A stretch of 64,000 nt of DNA, from the NCBI GenBank assembly GCA_038206985.1, contig JBBRAH010000006.1, positions 1-64,000 of the forward strand, written 5' to 3'. The DNA comes from CAXMST01 sp038206985. Lineage in GTDB: Bacteria; Actinomycetota; Thermoleophilia; Solirubrobacterales; 70-9. The position numbers were made by a program, and so were the translations under genes. Below are positions 47,504-55,261 of this stretch, one piece after another; within the stretch, counting starts at the first letter, position 1; each line of letters opens with the position of its first letter. The notes under the pieces are model-generated. The model saw nothing but the letters and a program-made list of their open reading frames with translations. It ran no database searches and was not told the DNA's origin.

Positions 47504-47776
47504 ATGGGACGCTCAACAAAGAAGGGACCGTTCGTCGAGGAACGCCTGTTTGCACGGGTCGAGAAGATGAACGCGTCCGGCGACAAGCAGATGCTGAAGA
47601 CCTGGTCGCGCCGCTCGACGATCTTCCCCGAGATGGTCGGTCACACGATCGCCGTGCACGACGGGCGCAAGCACGTCCCCGTGTTCGTCAGCGAGTCGAT
47701 GGTCGGCCACAAGCTCGGCGAGTTCGCCCCGACCCGTACTTTCCGCGCCCACTCCGGAACGAAGAAGGGCGAGTAG
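47504..47776 (+). CDS. rpsS: 30S ribosomal protein S19
   Basis: S19 sits in the 30S head. The 90 residues begin MGRSTKKGPFVEERLF and include WSRRSTIFPEMVGHTIAVHDG and EFAPTRTFRAHS, all standard. It is 9 nt from rplV. Confidence 0.97.
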   Translation: MGRSTKKGPFVEERLFARVEKMNASGDKQMLKTWSRRSTIFPEMVGHTIAVHDGRKHVPVFVSESMVGHKLGEFAPTRTFRAHSGTKKGE

Positions 47777-47785
47777 CAACGAGCA

Positions 47786-48160
47786 ATGGCAGCCAAGGCT
47801 GAAACTGAGCTTCCGGTCGTCCGGGCATCCGCCCGGTACGTGCGGACCGCGCCCCGCAAGGTGCGCCTCGTCGCCGACGAGATTCGTGGCAAGGGCTACA
47901 CCGAGGCCGTCGCGCTGCTGCGCTTCCACCCGCGTGGTGCCGCCGAGGTGCTGCTGAAGCTGCTCGAGTCGGCCGCGGCCAACGCGGAGAACAACAACGA
48001 CCTCGATCCGGAGGAGCTGCTGATCAGCTCGATCTCCGTGGACGAGGGCCCGACGATGCGCCGTTACCGCCCCCGGGCACGGGGTCGCGCGACGCGGATC
48101 GAAAAGCGCACCAGCCACATCAACATCGCCCTGAAGCCCGACCCGGACTTCGACTCCTAA
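47786..48160 (+). CDS. rplV: 50S ribosomal protein L22
   Basis: L22 contacts all domains of 23S rRNA and lines the exit tunnel. The 124 residues contain ARYVRTAPRKVRLVADEIRG and the beta-hairpin MRRYRPRARGRATRIEKRTSH. The C-terminus is normal in length. It is followed after 22 nt by rpsC. Confidence 0.96.
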   Translation: MAAKAETELPVVRASARYVRTAPRKVRLVADEIRGKGYTEAVALLRFHPRGAAEVLLKLLESAAANAENNNDLDPEELLISSISVDEGPTMRRYRPRARGRATRIEKRTSHINIALKPDPDFDS

Positions 48161-48182
48161 GGAAATTGAGGCTTAGCTAGCA

Positions 48183-49288
48183 ATGGGACAGAAGATCAAT
48201 CCCGAGGGATTCCGGATCGGCTACATCCACGATTGGAAGTCGAACTGGTTCGACGAGCGCAACTTCTCCGACATGCTGATCGAGGACGTCAAGATCCGCG
48301 GCCACATCGAGGGCAGCTCGCCCACGCCGGCCTCTCCGATATCGAGATCCGCAAGCAGCGAGGTGAGGTCACCGTGGACATCCACACCGCCCGCCCGGGC
48401 ATCGTGATCGGCAAGTCCGGTTCCGAGGTCGATGCGCTGCGCAAGGAACTGCACAAGATCACCGACAAGCCGGTGCGGGTCAACATCCGCGAGATCAAGC
48501 GGCCCGAGCTCGACGCGAAGCTCGTCGCCCAGTCGATCGCCGAGCAGCTCGAGGGCCGCGTCGCCTTCCGGCGCGCGATGAAGCGCGCCTTGACCAGCGC
48601 GATGCGCTCCGGCGCCAAGGGCGCCAAGGTCCAGGTCTCCGGTCGCCTCGGCGGTTCCGAGATGGCACGCACCGAGGGTTACTCCGATGGTCGCGTACCG
48701 CTGCACACGCTACGCGCCGACATCGACTACGGCTTCGTCGAGGCGAAGACCACGACCGGCCGGATCGGCGTCAAGTGCTGGATCAACAAGGGCGAGGTCA
48801 TGCCCGAAGGTTTCGGACAGGGCCCCGACGAGGATCTCGGTGGCCGCGGCCGCCGTCCCGCTGGTGGCCGGGGTCGTCCCGGCGGCCAGGGTGGTCCCGG
48901 CGGCCAGGGCGGCCAGGGCGGCGGCGGTCGTCCCGGTGGCCAGGGTGGCGGCAACCGCCCGCCCAAGCCCGCAGCCCCCGCTTCCAAGCCGGCGCCTGCC
49001 GCTCCCGCCAAGCCCGCACCGGCTGCTCCGGCTCCGGCTCCAGCCGCTGCCGCGCCTGAGGCTCCGGCCGCCCCCGCCACTCCGCCCCCGACTACGCCCG
49101 CACCCGAGGCCCCGGCCCCGGCTCCCGAGGCGACTACGCCCGCACCCGAGGCCCCGGCTCCGGCTCCCGAGGCGACTACGCCCGCACCCGAGGCCCCGGC
49201 CCCGGCCGCGCCTGAGGCTCCGGCCGCCCCCGCAGCCGATGCCCCGGCCGAGGCCCCCGCGTCCGAGCCCACCGGTGGTGATTCCTGA
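48183..49288 (+). CDS. rpsC: 30S ribosomal protein S3, apparent one-base deletion, long C-terminal tail
   Basis: S3 shapes the mRNA entry tunnel. The frame from the ATG at 48183 gives MGQKINPEGFRIGYIHDWKS to IRGHIEG (residue 44), then departs from S3. The proper continuation, QLAHAGLSDIEIRKQRGEVT, lies in the -1 frame from 48314. One missing C at GGCAG (48312-48316) explains this. The shifted frame runs through VDIHTARPGIVIGKSGSEVD to GVKCWINKGEVMPEGF and then a tail of about 155 residues: an RGG/GGQ-rich part, then Ala/Pro/Glu repeats. The reconstructed protein is 368 residues, against about 210-280 normally. A sequencing error is the simplest cause. Confidence 0.9.
49091..49202 (+). repeat. 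42-bp tandem repeat in the rpsC tail
   Basis: A 42-nt unit starting ACTACGCCCGCACCCGAGGC occurs at 49091-49132 and 49133-49174 with one C/T difference, then in part from 49175. It encodes TTPAPEAPAPAPEA. Such a repeat can change copy number by slippage. Confidence 0.8.
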
Positions 49289-49704
49289 TGCTGATGCCCA
49301 AGAGGGTCAAGCACCGCAAGCAGTTCCGCGGCAAGATGCGGGGCAACTCGCGTGGCGGGACCGAGGTCCATTTCGGCGAGTACGGCCTCAAGACGCTCGA
49401 GCGCGGCTGGATCACCAACCGCCAGATCGAGTCCGCCCGTGTCGCGATGACCCGCAAGATCAAGCGCGGCGGCAAGGTCTGGATCAACATCTTCCCGGAC
49501 AAGCCGACCACCAAGAAGCCGGCGGAAACCCGCATGGGCAAGGGCAAGGGCAACCCCGAAGGCTGGGTCGCCGTGGTCAAGCCCGGGCGCGTGATGTTCG
49601 AGCTCTCGGGTGTCTCCGAGGAGCTTGCCCGCGAGGCGATGACCCTGGCCGGCCACAAGCTTCCCGTGAAGACCAAGTTCGTGAAGAAGGGTGAGCACGC
49701 ATGA
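49288..49704 (+). CDS. rplP: 50S ribosomal protein L16
   Basis: L16 helps position tRNA near the A site. The 138 residues begin MLMPKRVKHRKQFRGKMRG and include ESARVAMTRKIKRGGKVWI and the conserved MGKGKGNPEGWVAVVKPGR. It starts in the rpsC stop codon (TGATG) and overlaps rpmC by 4 nt. Confidence 0.97.
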   Translation: MLMPKRVKHRKQFRGKMRGNSRGGTEVHFGEYGLKTLERGWITNRQIESARVAMTRKIKRGGKVWINIFPDKPTTKKPAETRMGKGKGNPEGWVAVVKPGRVMFELSGVSEELAREAMTLAGHKLPVKTKFVKKGEHA

Positions 49705-49913
49705 AGGCCGCCGAAGCCCATGCGCTGGGCGATCCGGAGCTCGTGCAGATGCTCCAGGACGCCAAGGAGGAGGCATTCAACCTCCGCCTCAAGCACGCCA
49801 CCGGCGAGCTCGAGAACACCTCGCAGCTGCCCAACGCACGGCGCCAGGTTGCACGACTTTTGACCATCGCCCGCGAGCGGGGGATCGACCTCGAGAAGGA
49901 ATTGAAGAGCTGA
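49701..49913 (+). CDS. rpmC: 50S ribosomal protein L29
   Basis: L29 lies at the tunnel exit beside L23. The 70 residues form the usual pair of helices, with LKHATGELENTSQLPNARRQ and VARLLTIARERGI. It is coupled to rplP by an ATGA overlap and is separated from rpsQ by one base. Confidence 0.93.
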   Translation: MKAAEAHALGDPELVQMLQDAKEEAFNLRLKHATGELENTSQLPNARRQVARLLTIARERGIDLEKELKS

Positions 49914-49914
49914 G

Positions 49915-50499
49915 ATGACTGAAGAAGAGAACAACGAGGCAGAGGTCGAGGAGACCCCCGAGGCCGAGGCACCCGAGGCCGCGGAGCAAGCCCCTGCCCC
50001 TGAGGTCGCGAAGGCTGAGGCGCCCGCCGCCGATGAGGAGCCGGCCGAGGTCCTATCGCCGAAGGAGCGGCGCCGCAAGGAGCGCTCCGAGCACACGGGT
50101 GAGGCGAACCCCTCACAGACCATCGAGGAGCGCGCCGCCGCGCGCGCCGAGCTGCGCAAGAAGAAGGCCAAGAGCCGCACCCAGTGGCGGGCCAAGCAGC
50201 GCGCCAAGAAGGGCGAGCCCGGCACGGGCACCCCGGCGGCTGATCGCGAGCCCGGCAATGCCAAGCTGCGCCAGGGCATCGTCACCTCTTCGAAGGCCGA
50301 CAAGACGATCACCGTGCAGATCCAGAGCGCCCGGCGTCACCCCGCCTACGAGAAGGTCATCCGCCGCTCGAACGCGCTGCATGCACATGACGAGAACAAC
50401 GAGGCCGGCGAGGGCGACACAGTGCGCATCATCGAGACCCGCCCGATGTCGAAGTCGAAGCGCTGGCGCCTGGTCGAAATCGTCGAGAAGGCCAGGTAG
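49915..50499 (+). CDS. rpsQ: 30S ribosomal protein S17 with a 115-residue N-terminal extension
   Basis: S17 is normally 80-90 residues. Here the S17 domain is the last 80 residues (KLRQGIVTSSKADKTITVQI to RWRLVEIVEKAR). The first 115 residues form an acidic Ala/Pro/Glu segment followed by a very basic segment (ERRRKERSEHTGE, ELRKKKAKSRTQWRAKQRAK). The frame is open and the ATG at 49915 lies one base after rpmC, so the extension is probably translated. It may help bind rRNA or assembly factors. Confidence 0.9.
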   Translation: MTEEENNEAEVEETPEAEAPEAAEQAPAPEVAKAEAPAADEEPAEVLSPKERRRKERSEHTGEANPSQTIEERAAARAELRKKKAKSRTQWRAKQRAKKGEPGTGTPAADREPGNAKLRQGIVTSSKADKTITVQIQSARRHPAYEKVIRRSNALHAHDENNEAGEGDTVRIIETRPMSKSKRWRLVEIVEKAR

Positions 50500-50508
50500 A
50501 GCTCGGCC

Positions 50509-50877
50509 ATGATCCAGCAGGAATCCAGACTCAAGGTCGCCGACAACTCCGGCGCGCGCGAGATCCTCTGCATCCGCGTCAAGGGTGGCCATCACCGCCG
50601 CTATGCGAGCGTCGGTGACGTGATCACCGCGACGGTCAAGCACGCAACCCCGAACGCGGGCGTCAAGAAGGGCGAGGTCGTGCAGGCGGTGGTCGTGCGC
50701 ACGGTCAAGCAGCTCGGCCGCCCGGACGGCACCTACATCAGCTTCGACGAGAACGCGGCGGTCCTCATCGACCCCCAGAACAACCCGCGCGGCACTCGCA
50801 TCTTCGGCCCCGTCGCCCGCGAACTGCGCGATCGCAACTTCATGAAGATCATCAGCCTCGCACCGGAGGTCTTGTAG
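50509..50877 (+). CDS. rplN: 50S ribosomal protein L14
   Basis: L14 forms an intersubunit bridge and is the target of silencing factor RsfS. The 122 residues begin MIQQESRLKVADNSGAREIL and contain NPRGTRIFGPVARELRD. Both are signatures. Only 2 nt separate it from rplX. Confidence 0.97.
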   Translation: MIQQESRLKVADNSGAREILCIRVKGGHHRRYASVGDVITATVKHATPNAGVKKGEVVQAVVVRTVKQLGRPDGTYISFDENAAVLIDPQNNPRGTRIFGPVARELRDRNFMKIISLAPEVL

Positions 50878-50879
50878 AG

Positions 50880-51218
50880 ATGGCCAAGAGCATGCGTATC
50901 CGCAAGGACGACACGGTCCTGATCAAGGCCGGCAAGGACAAGGGCAAGAGCGGCAAGGTGCTGCGTACCGAGCCGGCGCGCCGCCGCGTTTACGTCGAGG
51001 GCCTTAACATGGTCAAGCGGCATCAGCGCCCGACCTCGATGGATTCCCAGAAGCAGGGAGCCCAGGGCGGCATCATCGAGAAAGAGGGCCCCGTCGACGT
51101 CTCCAACGTCGTACTCCTCGATCCCAGTGACAACAAGCCGACCAAGGTCGCCGTGACGGTTGCCGACGACGGCAAGCGGGTTCGCGTCTCCAAGCGCACC
51201 GGCAAGCCGATCGACTGA
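50880..51218 (+). CDS. rplX: 50S ribosomal protein L24
   Basis: L24 starts assembly of the large subunit. The 112 residues contain the KOW motif IRKDDTVLIKAGKDKGKSGK and the conserved VEGLNMVKRHQRP. The start ATG at 50880 is 2 nt after rplN. rplE follows after 42 nt. Confidence 0.96.
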   Translation: MAKSMRIRKDDTVLIKAGKDKGKSGKVLRTEPARRRVYVEGLNMVKRHQRPTSMDSQKQGAQGGIIEKEGPVDVSNVVLLDPSDNKPTKVAVTVADDGKRVRVSKRTGKPID

Positions 51219-51260
51219 CCCCAGGACCCACCAGGACCCACCACAGACAACGGACTTTCA

Positions 51261-52073
51261 ATGGAAGCAGCAACAGACACCCCCACCGCACCCAGCCCGC
51301 CGGCCCCGCCGCCGCGGTTGCGCGATTCCTATCGCGAGAAGGTGCTGCCCGAGCTCATGAAGAAGTTCGGCTACTCGACGCCGATGAAGGCGCCGCGTGT
51401 CCTCAAGGTCACGGTCAACATGGGCGTCGGCGAAGCCAGCCGCACCTCCGGGGTCATGGACGACGCGTTGGAGGAACTGGCCACGATCACCGGCCAGCGG
51501 CCGAACATTCGCCTCGCCAAGAAGTCGATCGCGAACTTCAAGGTCCGCGAGGAGATGCCGGTCGGCTGCGCGGTCACTCTGCGCAAGGCCCGCATGTGGG
51601 AGTTCCTCGACCGCCTGGTCACGATCGCGACCCCGCGGATCCGCGACTTCCGCGGCTACAACCCGCGCTCCTTCGACGGCCGCGGCAACTTCACGCTCGG
51701 CGTTCGCGAGCAGGTCATCTTCCCCGAGATCGACTACGACACCGTCAAGGAGACTCGTGGCCTCGATATCACCGTGACGACCTCGGCCGATACCGACGAA
51801 GAGGCCTTCGAGCTGCTGCTCAGGCTCGGCTTCCCGTTCGCCCAGGAGGGCCGCCCGGGAGCCGGACCGACGCCTGACGAGGAGGCCGAGGAGGAAGCCC
51901 GCAAGGAAGAGGCCCGCGAGCGGGCCGAGGCCGAGCAGGCTGCTCTGGAGCAGCTCAAGGAGGAGAACCCGGAGGCTTACGCCAAACCCGAGCCCAATGA
52001 AGACGAACTGGGCGAGGACGGCGAAGGCGGAGACGGCGAGACCGAGTCCGGGACATCCGGCGAGGAGGAGTAG
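51261..52073 (+). CDS. rplE: 50S ribosomal protein L5 with acidic tail
   Basis: L5 binds 5S rRNA and contacts P-site tRNA. The core (about 20-190) includes VTVNMGVGEASR, GQRPNIRLAKKSIANFKVR and FRGYNPRSFDGRGNFTLGV. The protein has an extra Pro/Ala-rich start of about 18 residues and an acidic tail of about 75 residues (EEEARKEEARERAEAEQAAL and on). A normal L5 has about 180-190 residues; this one has 270. Confidence 0.95.
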   Translation: MEAATDTPTAPSPPAPPPRLRDSYREKVLPELMKKFGYSTPMKAPRVLKVTVNMGVGEASRTSGVMDDALEELATITGQRPNIRLAKKSIANFKVREEMPVGCAVTLRKARMWEFLDRLVTIATPRIRDFRGYNPRSFDGRGNFTLGVREQVIFPEIDYDTVKETRGLDITVTTSADTDEEAFELLLRLGFPFAQEGRPGAGPTPDEEAEEEARKEEARERAEAEQAALEQLKEENPEAYAKPEPNEDELGEDGEGGDGETESGTSGEEE

Positions 52074-52078
52074 AGACC

Positions 52079-52264
52079 ATGGCCAAGACTTCACAACGCG
52101 TACGACAGGAGCGAGGCTCCAAGTTCAAGGTGCGCAACTACAACCGCTGCCGCAAGTGCGGCCGCTCCCGCGCGGTCTACCGCAAGTTCGGCCTCTGCCG
52201 GATCTGCCTGCGCGAGGCCGCCCACAAGGGCTACATCCCCGGCATGACCAAGTCCAGCTGGTAA
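52079..52264 (+). CDS. rpsN: 30S ribosomal protein S14, zinc type
   Basis: The 61-residue form is the short zinc-binding S14 (type Z). Cysteines C24, C27, C40 and C43 occur as NRCRKCGRSRAVYRKFGLCR and RICL. It follows rplE after 5 nt, in the usual place between rplE and rpsH. There is no sign of the longer zinc-free form. Confidence 0.96.
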   Translation: MAKTSQRVRQERGSKFKVRNYNRCRKCGRSRAVYRKFGLCRICLREAAHKGYIPGMTKSSW

Positions 52265-52279
52265 CCAAGGAAGCTTCGA

Positions 52280-52675
52280 ATGCTCACTGACCCCATCGCC
52301 GATTACATGACCCGGATCCGCAACGCTCTGGGCTCAGACCACCCCGAGGTGGCGATCCCCTCGAGCCGTCTGAAGAAGGAATTCACGCGGATCCTCGCCG
52401 AGCAGGGCTACATCTCGAGCTTTGCCGTCGAGCCGACCACGGTCGGCGAGTCGATCACCATCAAGCTCAAGTACACCGAGGACCGCGACCCCGTGATCAG
52501 CGGCATGCGCCGCGTCTCGCGCCCGGGCCGGCGCCGCTATGTCGGCGGCAAGGAGGTCCCCAAGGTGCAGGGCGGCATGGGGACTGCGATCATCTCGACC
52601 TCGGTCGGTGTGATGACTGGCCACGAAGCGCGGGAGAAGGGCGTCGGCGGCGAGGTAGTCGCCTTCGTCTGGTAG
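52280..52675 (+). CDS. rpsH: 30S ribosomal protein S8
   Basis: S8 binds the central domain of 16S rRNA. The 131 residues begin MLTDPIADYMTRIRNAL and end EKGVGGEVVAFVW, with RRVSRPGRRRYVGGKEVPKV between. AAGGAAG precedes the ATG. It is 43 nt from rplF. Confidence 0.97.
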   Translation: MLTDPIADYMTRIRNALGSDHPEVAIPSSRLKKEFTRILAEQGYISSFAVEPTTVGESITIKLKYTEDRDPVISGMRRVSRPGRRRYVGGKEVPKVQGGMGTAIISTSVGVMTGHEAREKGVGGEVVAFVW

Positions 52676-52718
52676 CCCGCACTCACCACGACCCTCTACG
52701 ACCAGGTATCCAATTGAC

Positions 52719-53252
52719 ATGAGCCGAATCGGTAACAAGCCACTTCAGATCCCAGACGGTGTCACCGTTGAGATCACCCCTGGCCTGGTCAAGGTCAAGG
52801 GCCCCAGGGGCGAGCTCCAGCAGGTCGTCTCCACGGACATGACCGTGGAGCTCGACGATGGCGTGCTCACCGTCTCCCGGCCCACCGATCGCGGCCCGCA
52901 CCGCGCCCTGCACGGGCTCACGCGGAGCCTGATCGCGAACATGGTCGAGGGCGTCACCAACGGCTTCGAGAAGAAGCTCGAGATCCAGGGTGTCGGCTAC
53001 CGGGCCAAGGCCACGGGCAACTCGCTCGAGCTCTCGCTCGGCTTCTCGCACCCGGTCAGCGTCGAGGCCCCGGAGGGCATCGAGTTCGACGTGCCGCAGT
53101 CGACCGAGGTGATCGTCAAGGGCATCGACAAGCAGATGGTCGGCGAGATCGCCGCCCGCATCCGCCGCCACCGGCCGCCGGAGCCGTACAAGGGCAAGGG
53201 CGTGCGCTACGCCGATGAGCAGGTCGTCCGCAAGGTCGGTAAGCGCGCCTAG
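52719..53252 (+). CDS. rplF: 50S ribosomal protein L6
   Basis: L6 lies at the base of the stalk. The 177 residues include MSRIGNKPLQIPDGVTVEI, LHGLTRSLIANMVEGVTNGF and the C-terminal signature RRHRPPEPYKGKGVRYADE. It belongs to the spc run and is followed by rplR after 31 nt. Confidence 0.97.
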   Translation: MSRIGNKPLQIPDGVTVEITPGLVKVKGPRGELQQVVSTDMTVELDDGVLTVSRPTDRGPHRALHGLTRSLIANMVEGVTNGFEKKLEIQGVGYRAKATGNSLELSLGFSHPVSVEAPEGIEFDVPQSTEVIVKGIDKQMVGEIAARIRRHRPPEPYKGKGVRYADEQVVRKVGKRA

Positions 53253-53283
53253 CGCCTGCTAGACAACGAGAGCGAGATTTCAG

Positions 53284-53637
53284 ATGGCAGTCAAGACAGC
53301 ACACCAGAGAAGGTTCCGCCGCCGCCGCAGGGTGCGCGCGAAGATCCGCGGCAGCGCCGCGCGTCCGCGCCTGAGCATCTTCCGCTCCAACCGCGGGCTC
53401 TTCGCGCAGCTGATCGACGACGATGCCGGACACACCCTGGCGCAGGTGCGCTGGACCGAGCCCGATCTACGTGAACTCGGTCCCGAGGAGCAGGCCAAGA
53501 AGGCCGGCGAGCTGCTGGCCGAGCGCGCCAAGGCGGCCGGTGTCGAGACCGTGATCTTCGACCGTGGTGGCTACCGCTTCCACGGCAACGTTGCCCGACT
53601 CGCCGAAGGCGCCCGCGAGGCCGGGCTGAAGTTCTGA
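53284..53637 (+). CDS. rplR: 50S ribosomal protein L18
   Basis: L18 carries 5S rRNA into the large subunit. The 117 residues contain VRAKIRGSAARPRLSIFRSN and FDRGGYRFHGNVARLAEGAR, the conserved end. The ATG at 53284 lies 31 nt after the rplF stop, and a weak AGAGCGAG precedes it. Confidence 0.96.
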   Translation: MAVKTAHQRRFRRRRRVRAKIRGSAARPRLSIFRSNRGLFAQLIDDDAGHTLAQVRWTEPDLRELGPEEQAKKAGELLAERAKAAGVETVIFDRGGYRFHGNVARLAEGAREAGLKF

Positions 53638-53666
53638 GCGCGGCCCGAGAGTTTGAGAGGAATCCA

Positions 53667-54410
53667 ATGAGCATCGTCAGCTACGAAAAAATGAGCGCCC
53701 AGGGCCTTGACCTGCAGGAGCGGGTGATCGAGATCAACCGCGTCGCCAAGGTCGTCAAGGGCGGTCGCCGCTTCTCCTTTACCGCGCTGGTCGCCGTCGG
53801 CGACGAGAAGAACGTGGTCGGGATCGGCTACGGCAAGGCGCGCGAGGTTCCCTTGGCGATCCAGAAGGCCGTCGAGAACGCTCGCAAGGACTTGATCAAG
53901 GTTCCCCAGTACGGGCAGACCCTTCCCCATTTCGTGATCGGCAACTTCGGCGCCGGCCACGTGGTGCTGCGCCCGGCTTCCGAAGGTACCGGTGTGATCG
54001 CCGGCGGCGGCGTGCGCGCCGTGCTCGAGCTGGCCGGCTACCGCGACGTGCTCACCAAGTCGATCGGCACCAACAACCCGATCAACCAGGTGAAGGCGAC
54101 GATGGCCGGTCTCAAGGCCCTGCGCAAGCCGGAGGACGTCGCCGAACTACGCGGTCTCTCGGTCAACCAGGTGCTCGGCGTCAGGAAGAAGAAGGCCGCC
54201 GCGCCCGAGTCCGAGGGCGAGGGTGCCGAGGCTGCGGCCGTCACACCCGAGGCCGTCGCGACCGAGGAGCCCGCCGCGCCCGTGACCACGGCCACTGAGG
54301 AGTCGCTCGAGGCTCCTGCTCCCGAGGCAGCGGCCCCCGAGGCCACGCCGCCCCCCGAGGCCCCTGCTCCCGAGGCGCCGGCCGAGGAGGAGAAGACTTC
54401 CGATGGCTGA
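53667..54410 (+). CDS. rpsE: 30S ribosomal protein S5 with Ala/Pro/Glu tail
   Basis: S5 guards the mRNA entry site. The core to about residue 170 has INRVAKVVKGGRRFSFTALV, GYGKAREVPLAIQKAV and the GTGVIAGGGVRAVLELAGY loop. About 75 residues of Ala, Pro, Glu, Thr and Val follow, ending in PAEEEKTSDG. The last eight bases ATGGCTGA are shared with rpmD. Confidence 0.95.
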   Translation: MSIVSYEKMSAQGLDLQERVIEINRVAKVVKGGRRFSFTALVAVGDEKNVVGIGYGKAREVPLAIQKAVENARKDLIKVPQYGQTLPHFVIGNFGAGHVVLRPASEGTGVIAGGGVRAVLELAGYRDVLTKSIGTNNPINQVKATMAGLKALRKPEDVAELRGLSVNQVLGVRKKKAAAPESEGEGAEAAAVTPEAVATEEPAAPVTTATEESLEAPAPEAAAPEATPPPEAPAPEAPAEEEKTSDG

Positions 54411-54585
54411 TCTGGTGATCAAGCAGGTCCGCAGCGCCAACGGCGCGAGTCCGCAGCAGCGCGAGAGCCTGCGCAGCTTGCGCCTGGGCCGGATCGGAAA
54501 GCAGACGGTCCGTACGGACACTCCTGAGCTGCATGGGCTGCTGCGCAAGGTTTCCCACCTCGTCGAGATCGGGGAGAAGAGCTGA
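54403..54585 (+). CDS. rpmD: 50S ribosomal protein L30
   Basis: A 60-residue L30 with VIKQVRSANGASPQQRESLR and LGRIGKQTVRTDTPELHGLL. The start overlaps rpsE by 8 nt and the stop overlaps rplO by one base, so translation is tightly linked. Confidence 0.93.
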   Translation: MADLVIKQVRSANGASPQQRESLRSLRLGRIGKQTVRTDTPELHGLLRKVSHLVEIGEKS

Positions 54586-55076
54586 TGGCACGCATCGAAG
54601 CTGAAGACGTCGGACTGGACACGATCAAGCCCAAGCCGGGCTCGACCAAGGACCGCAAGCGCCGCGGCCGCGGGCATGGCTCGGGCATGGGCAAGACCTC
54701 CGGCCGTGGCCACAAGGGCTACGGCTCCCGCGCCGGCAGCAAGCGCAAGGCCGGCTACGAGGGCGGTCAGAACCCGATCCATATGCGGATGCGCAAGCTG
54801 CGCGGCCCGAACAAGAAGATGTCGATGCCGTTCGAGCCGTTCCGGACGCACACGCAGCCGGTCAACGTCGCCACTCTCGAGGAGCGCTTTGACGCCGGGG
54901 CCGAGGTGACGCCCGAGACGCTCAAGGCCGCCGGGCTCGCCAAGGGCTCCGATCCGGTCAAGATCCTCGGCAGCGGAGATCTCTCGAAGAAGCTCACGGT
55001 GCGGGCCCACGCGTTCAGTGCCACGGCGCGCGAGAAGATCGAGGCCGCCGGTGGCACTGCCGAGCTGCTCGACTAG
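54585..55076 (+). CDS. rplO: 50S ribosomal protein L15
   Basis: L15 is a late assembly protein of the 50S. The 163 residues contain the Gly/Arg/Lys-rich RGRGHGSGMGKTSGRGHKG and YEGGQNPIHMRMRKLRG. The C-terminal domain ends SATAREKIEAAGGTAELLD. secY follows after a 185-nt gap, longer than usual. Confidence 0.96.
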   Translation: MARIEAEDVGLDTIKPKPGSTKDRKRRGRGHGSGMGKTSGRGHKGYGSRAGSKRKAGYEGGQNPIHMRMRKLRGPNKKMSMPFEPFRTHTQPVNVATLEERFDAGAEVTPETLKAAGLAKGSDPVKILGSGDLSKKLTVRAHAFSATAREKIEAAGGTAELLD

Positions 55077-55261
55077 CTAGCTTTGGTGGATCAATGATCC
55101 CTCTTCCCGGCCCCACGGATGACGCGCCTGACACGGCGCTGGATCACCACCCGCCAGCACCGCACGTAGCTCCGCTACGCGCGGCACCGGCGTGCGGTGC
55201 CCAGCTTGGTCAGGCACGCCCCCGCGGGCCCGCTCATTCGGGATCAGTGATCTAGCTCGCG
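55077..55261 (+). other. 185-nt gap between rplO and secY
   Basis: No gene is visible. A pair of GGATCA/TGATCC-type sequences and the palindrome-rich CACGTAGCTCCGCTACGCG suggest secondary structure, but no T-run terminator is present. A short leader or an internal promoter for secY is possible; ATTCGGGATCAGTGATC lies just upstream of the start. Confidence 0.3.

Noticed and set aside
49091..49202. Short regularly spaced repeats as a CRISPR array
   Set aside because: The 42-nt units are directly adjacent, coding and in frame in rpsC; there are no spacers.
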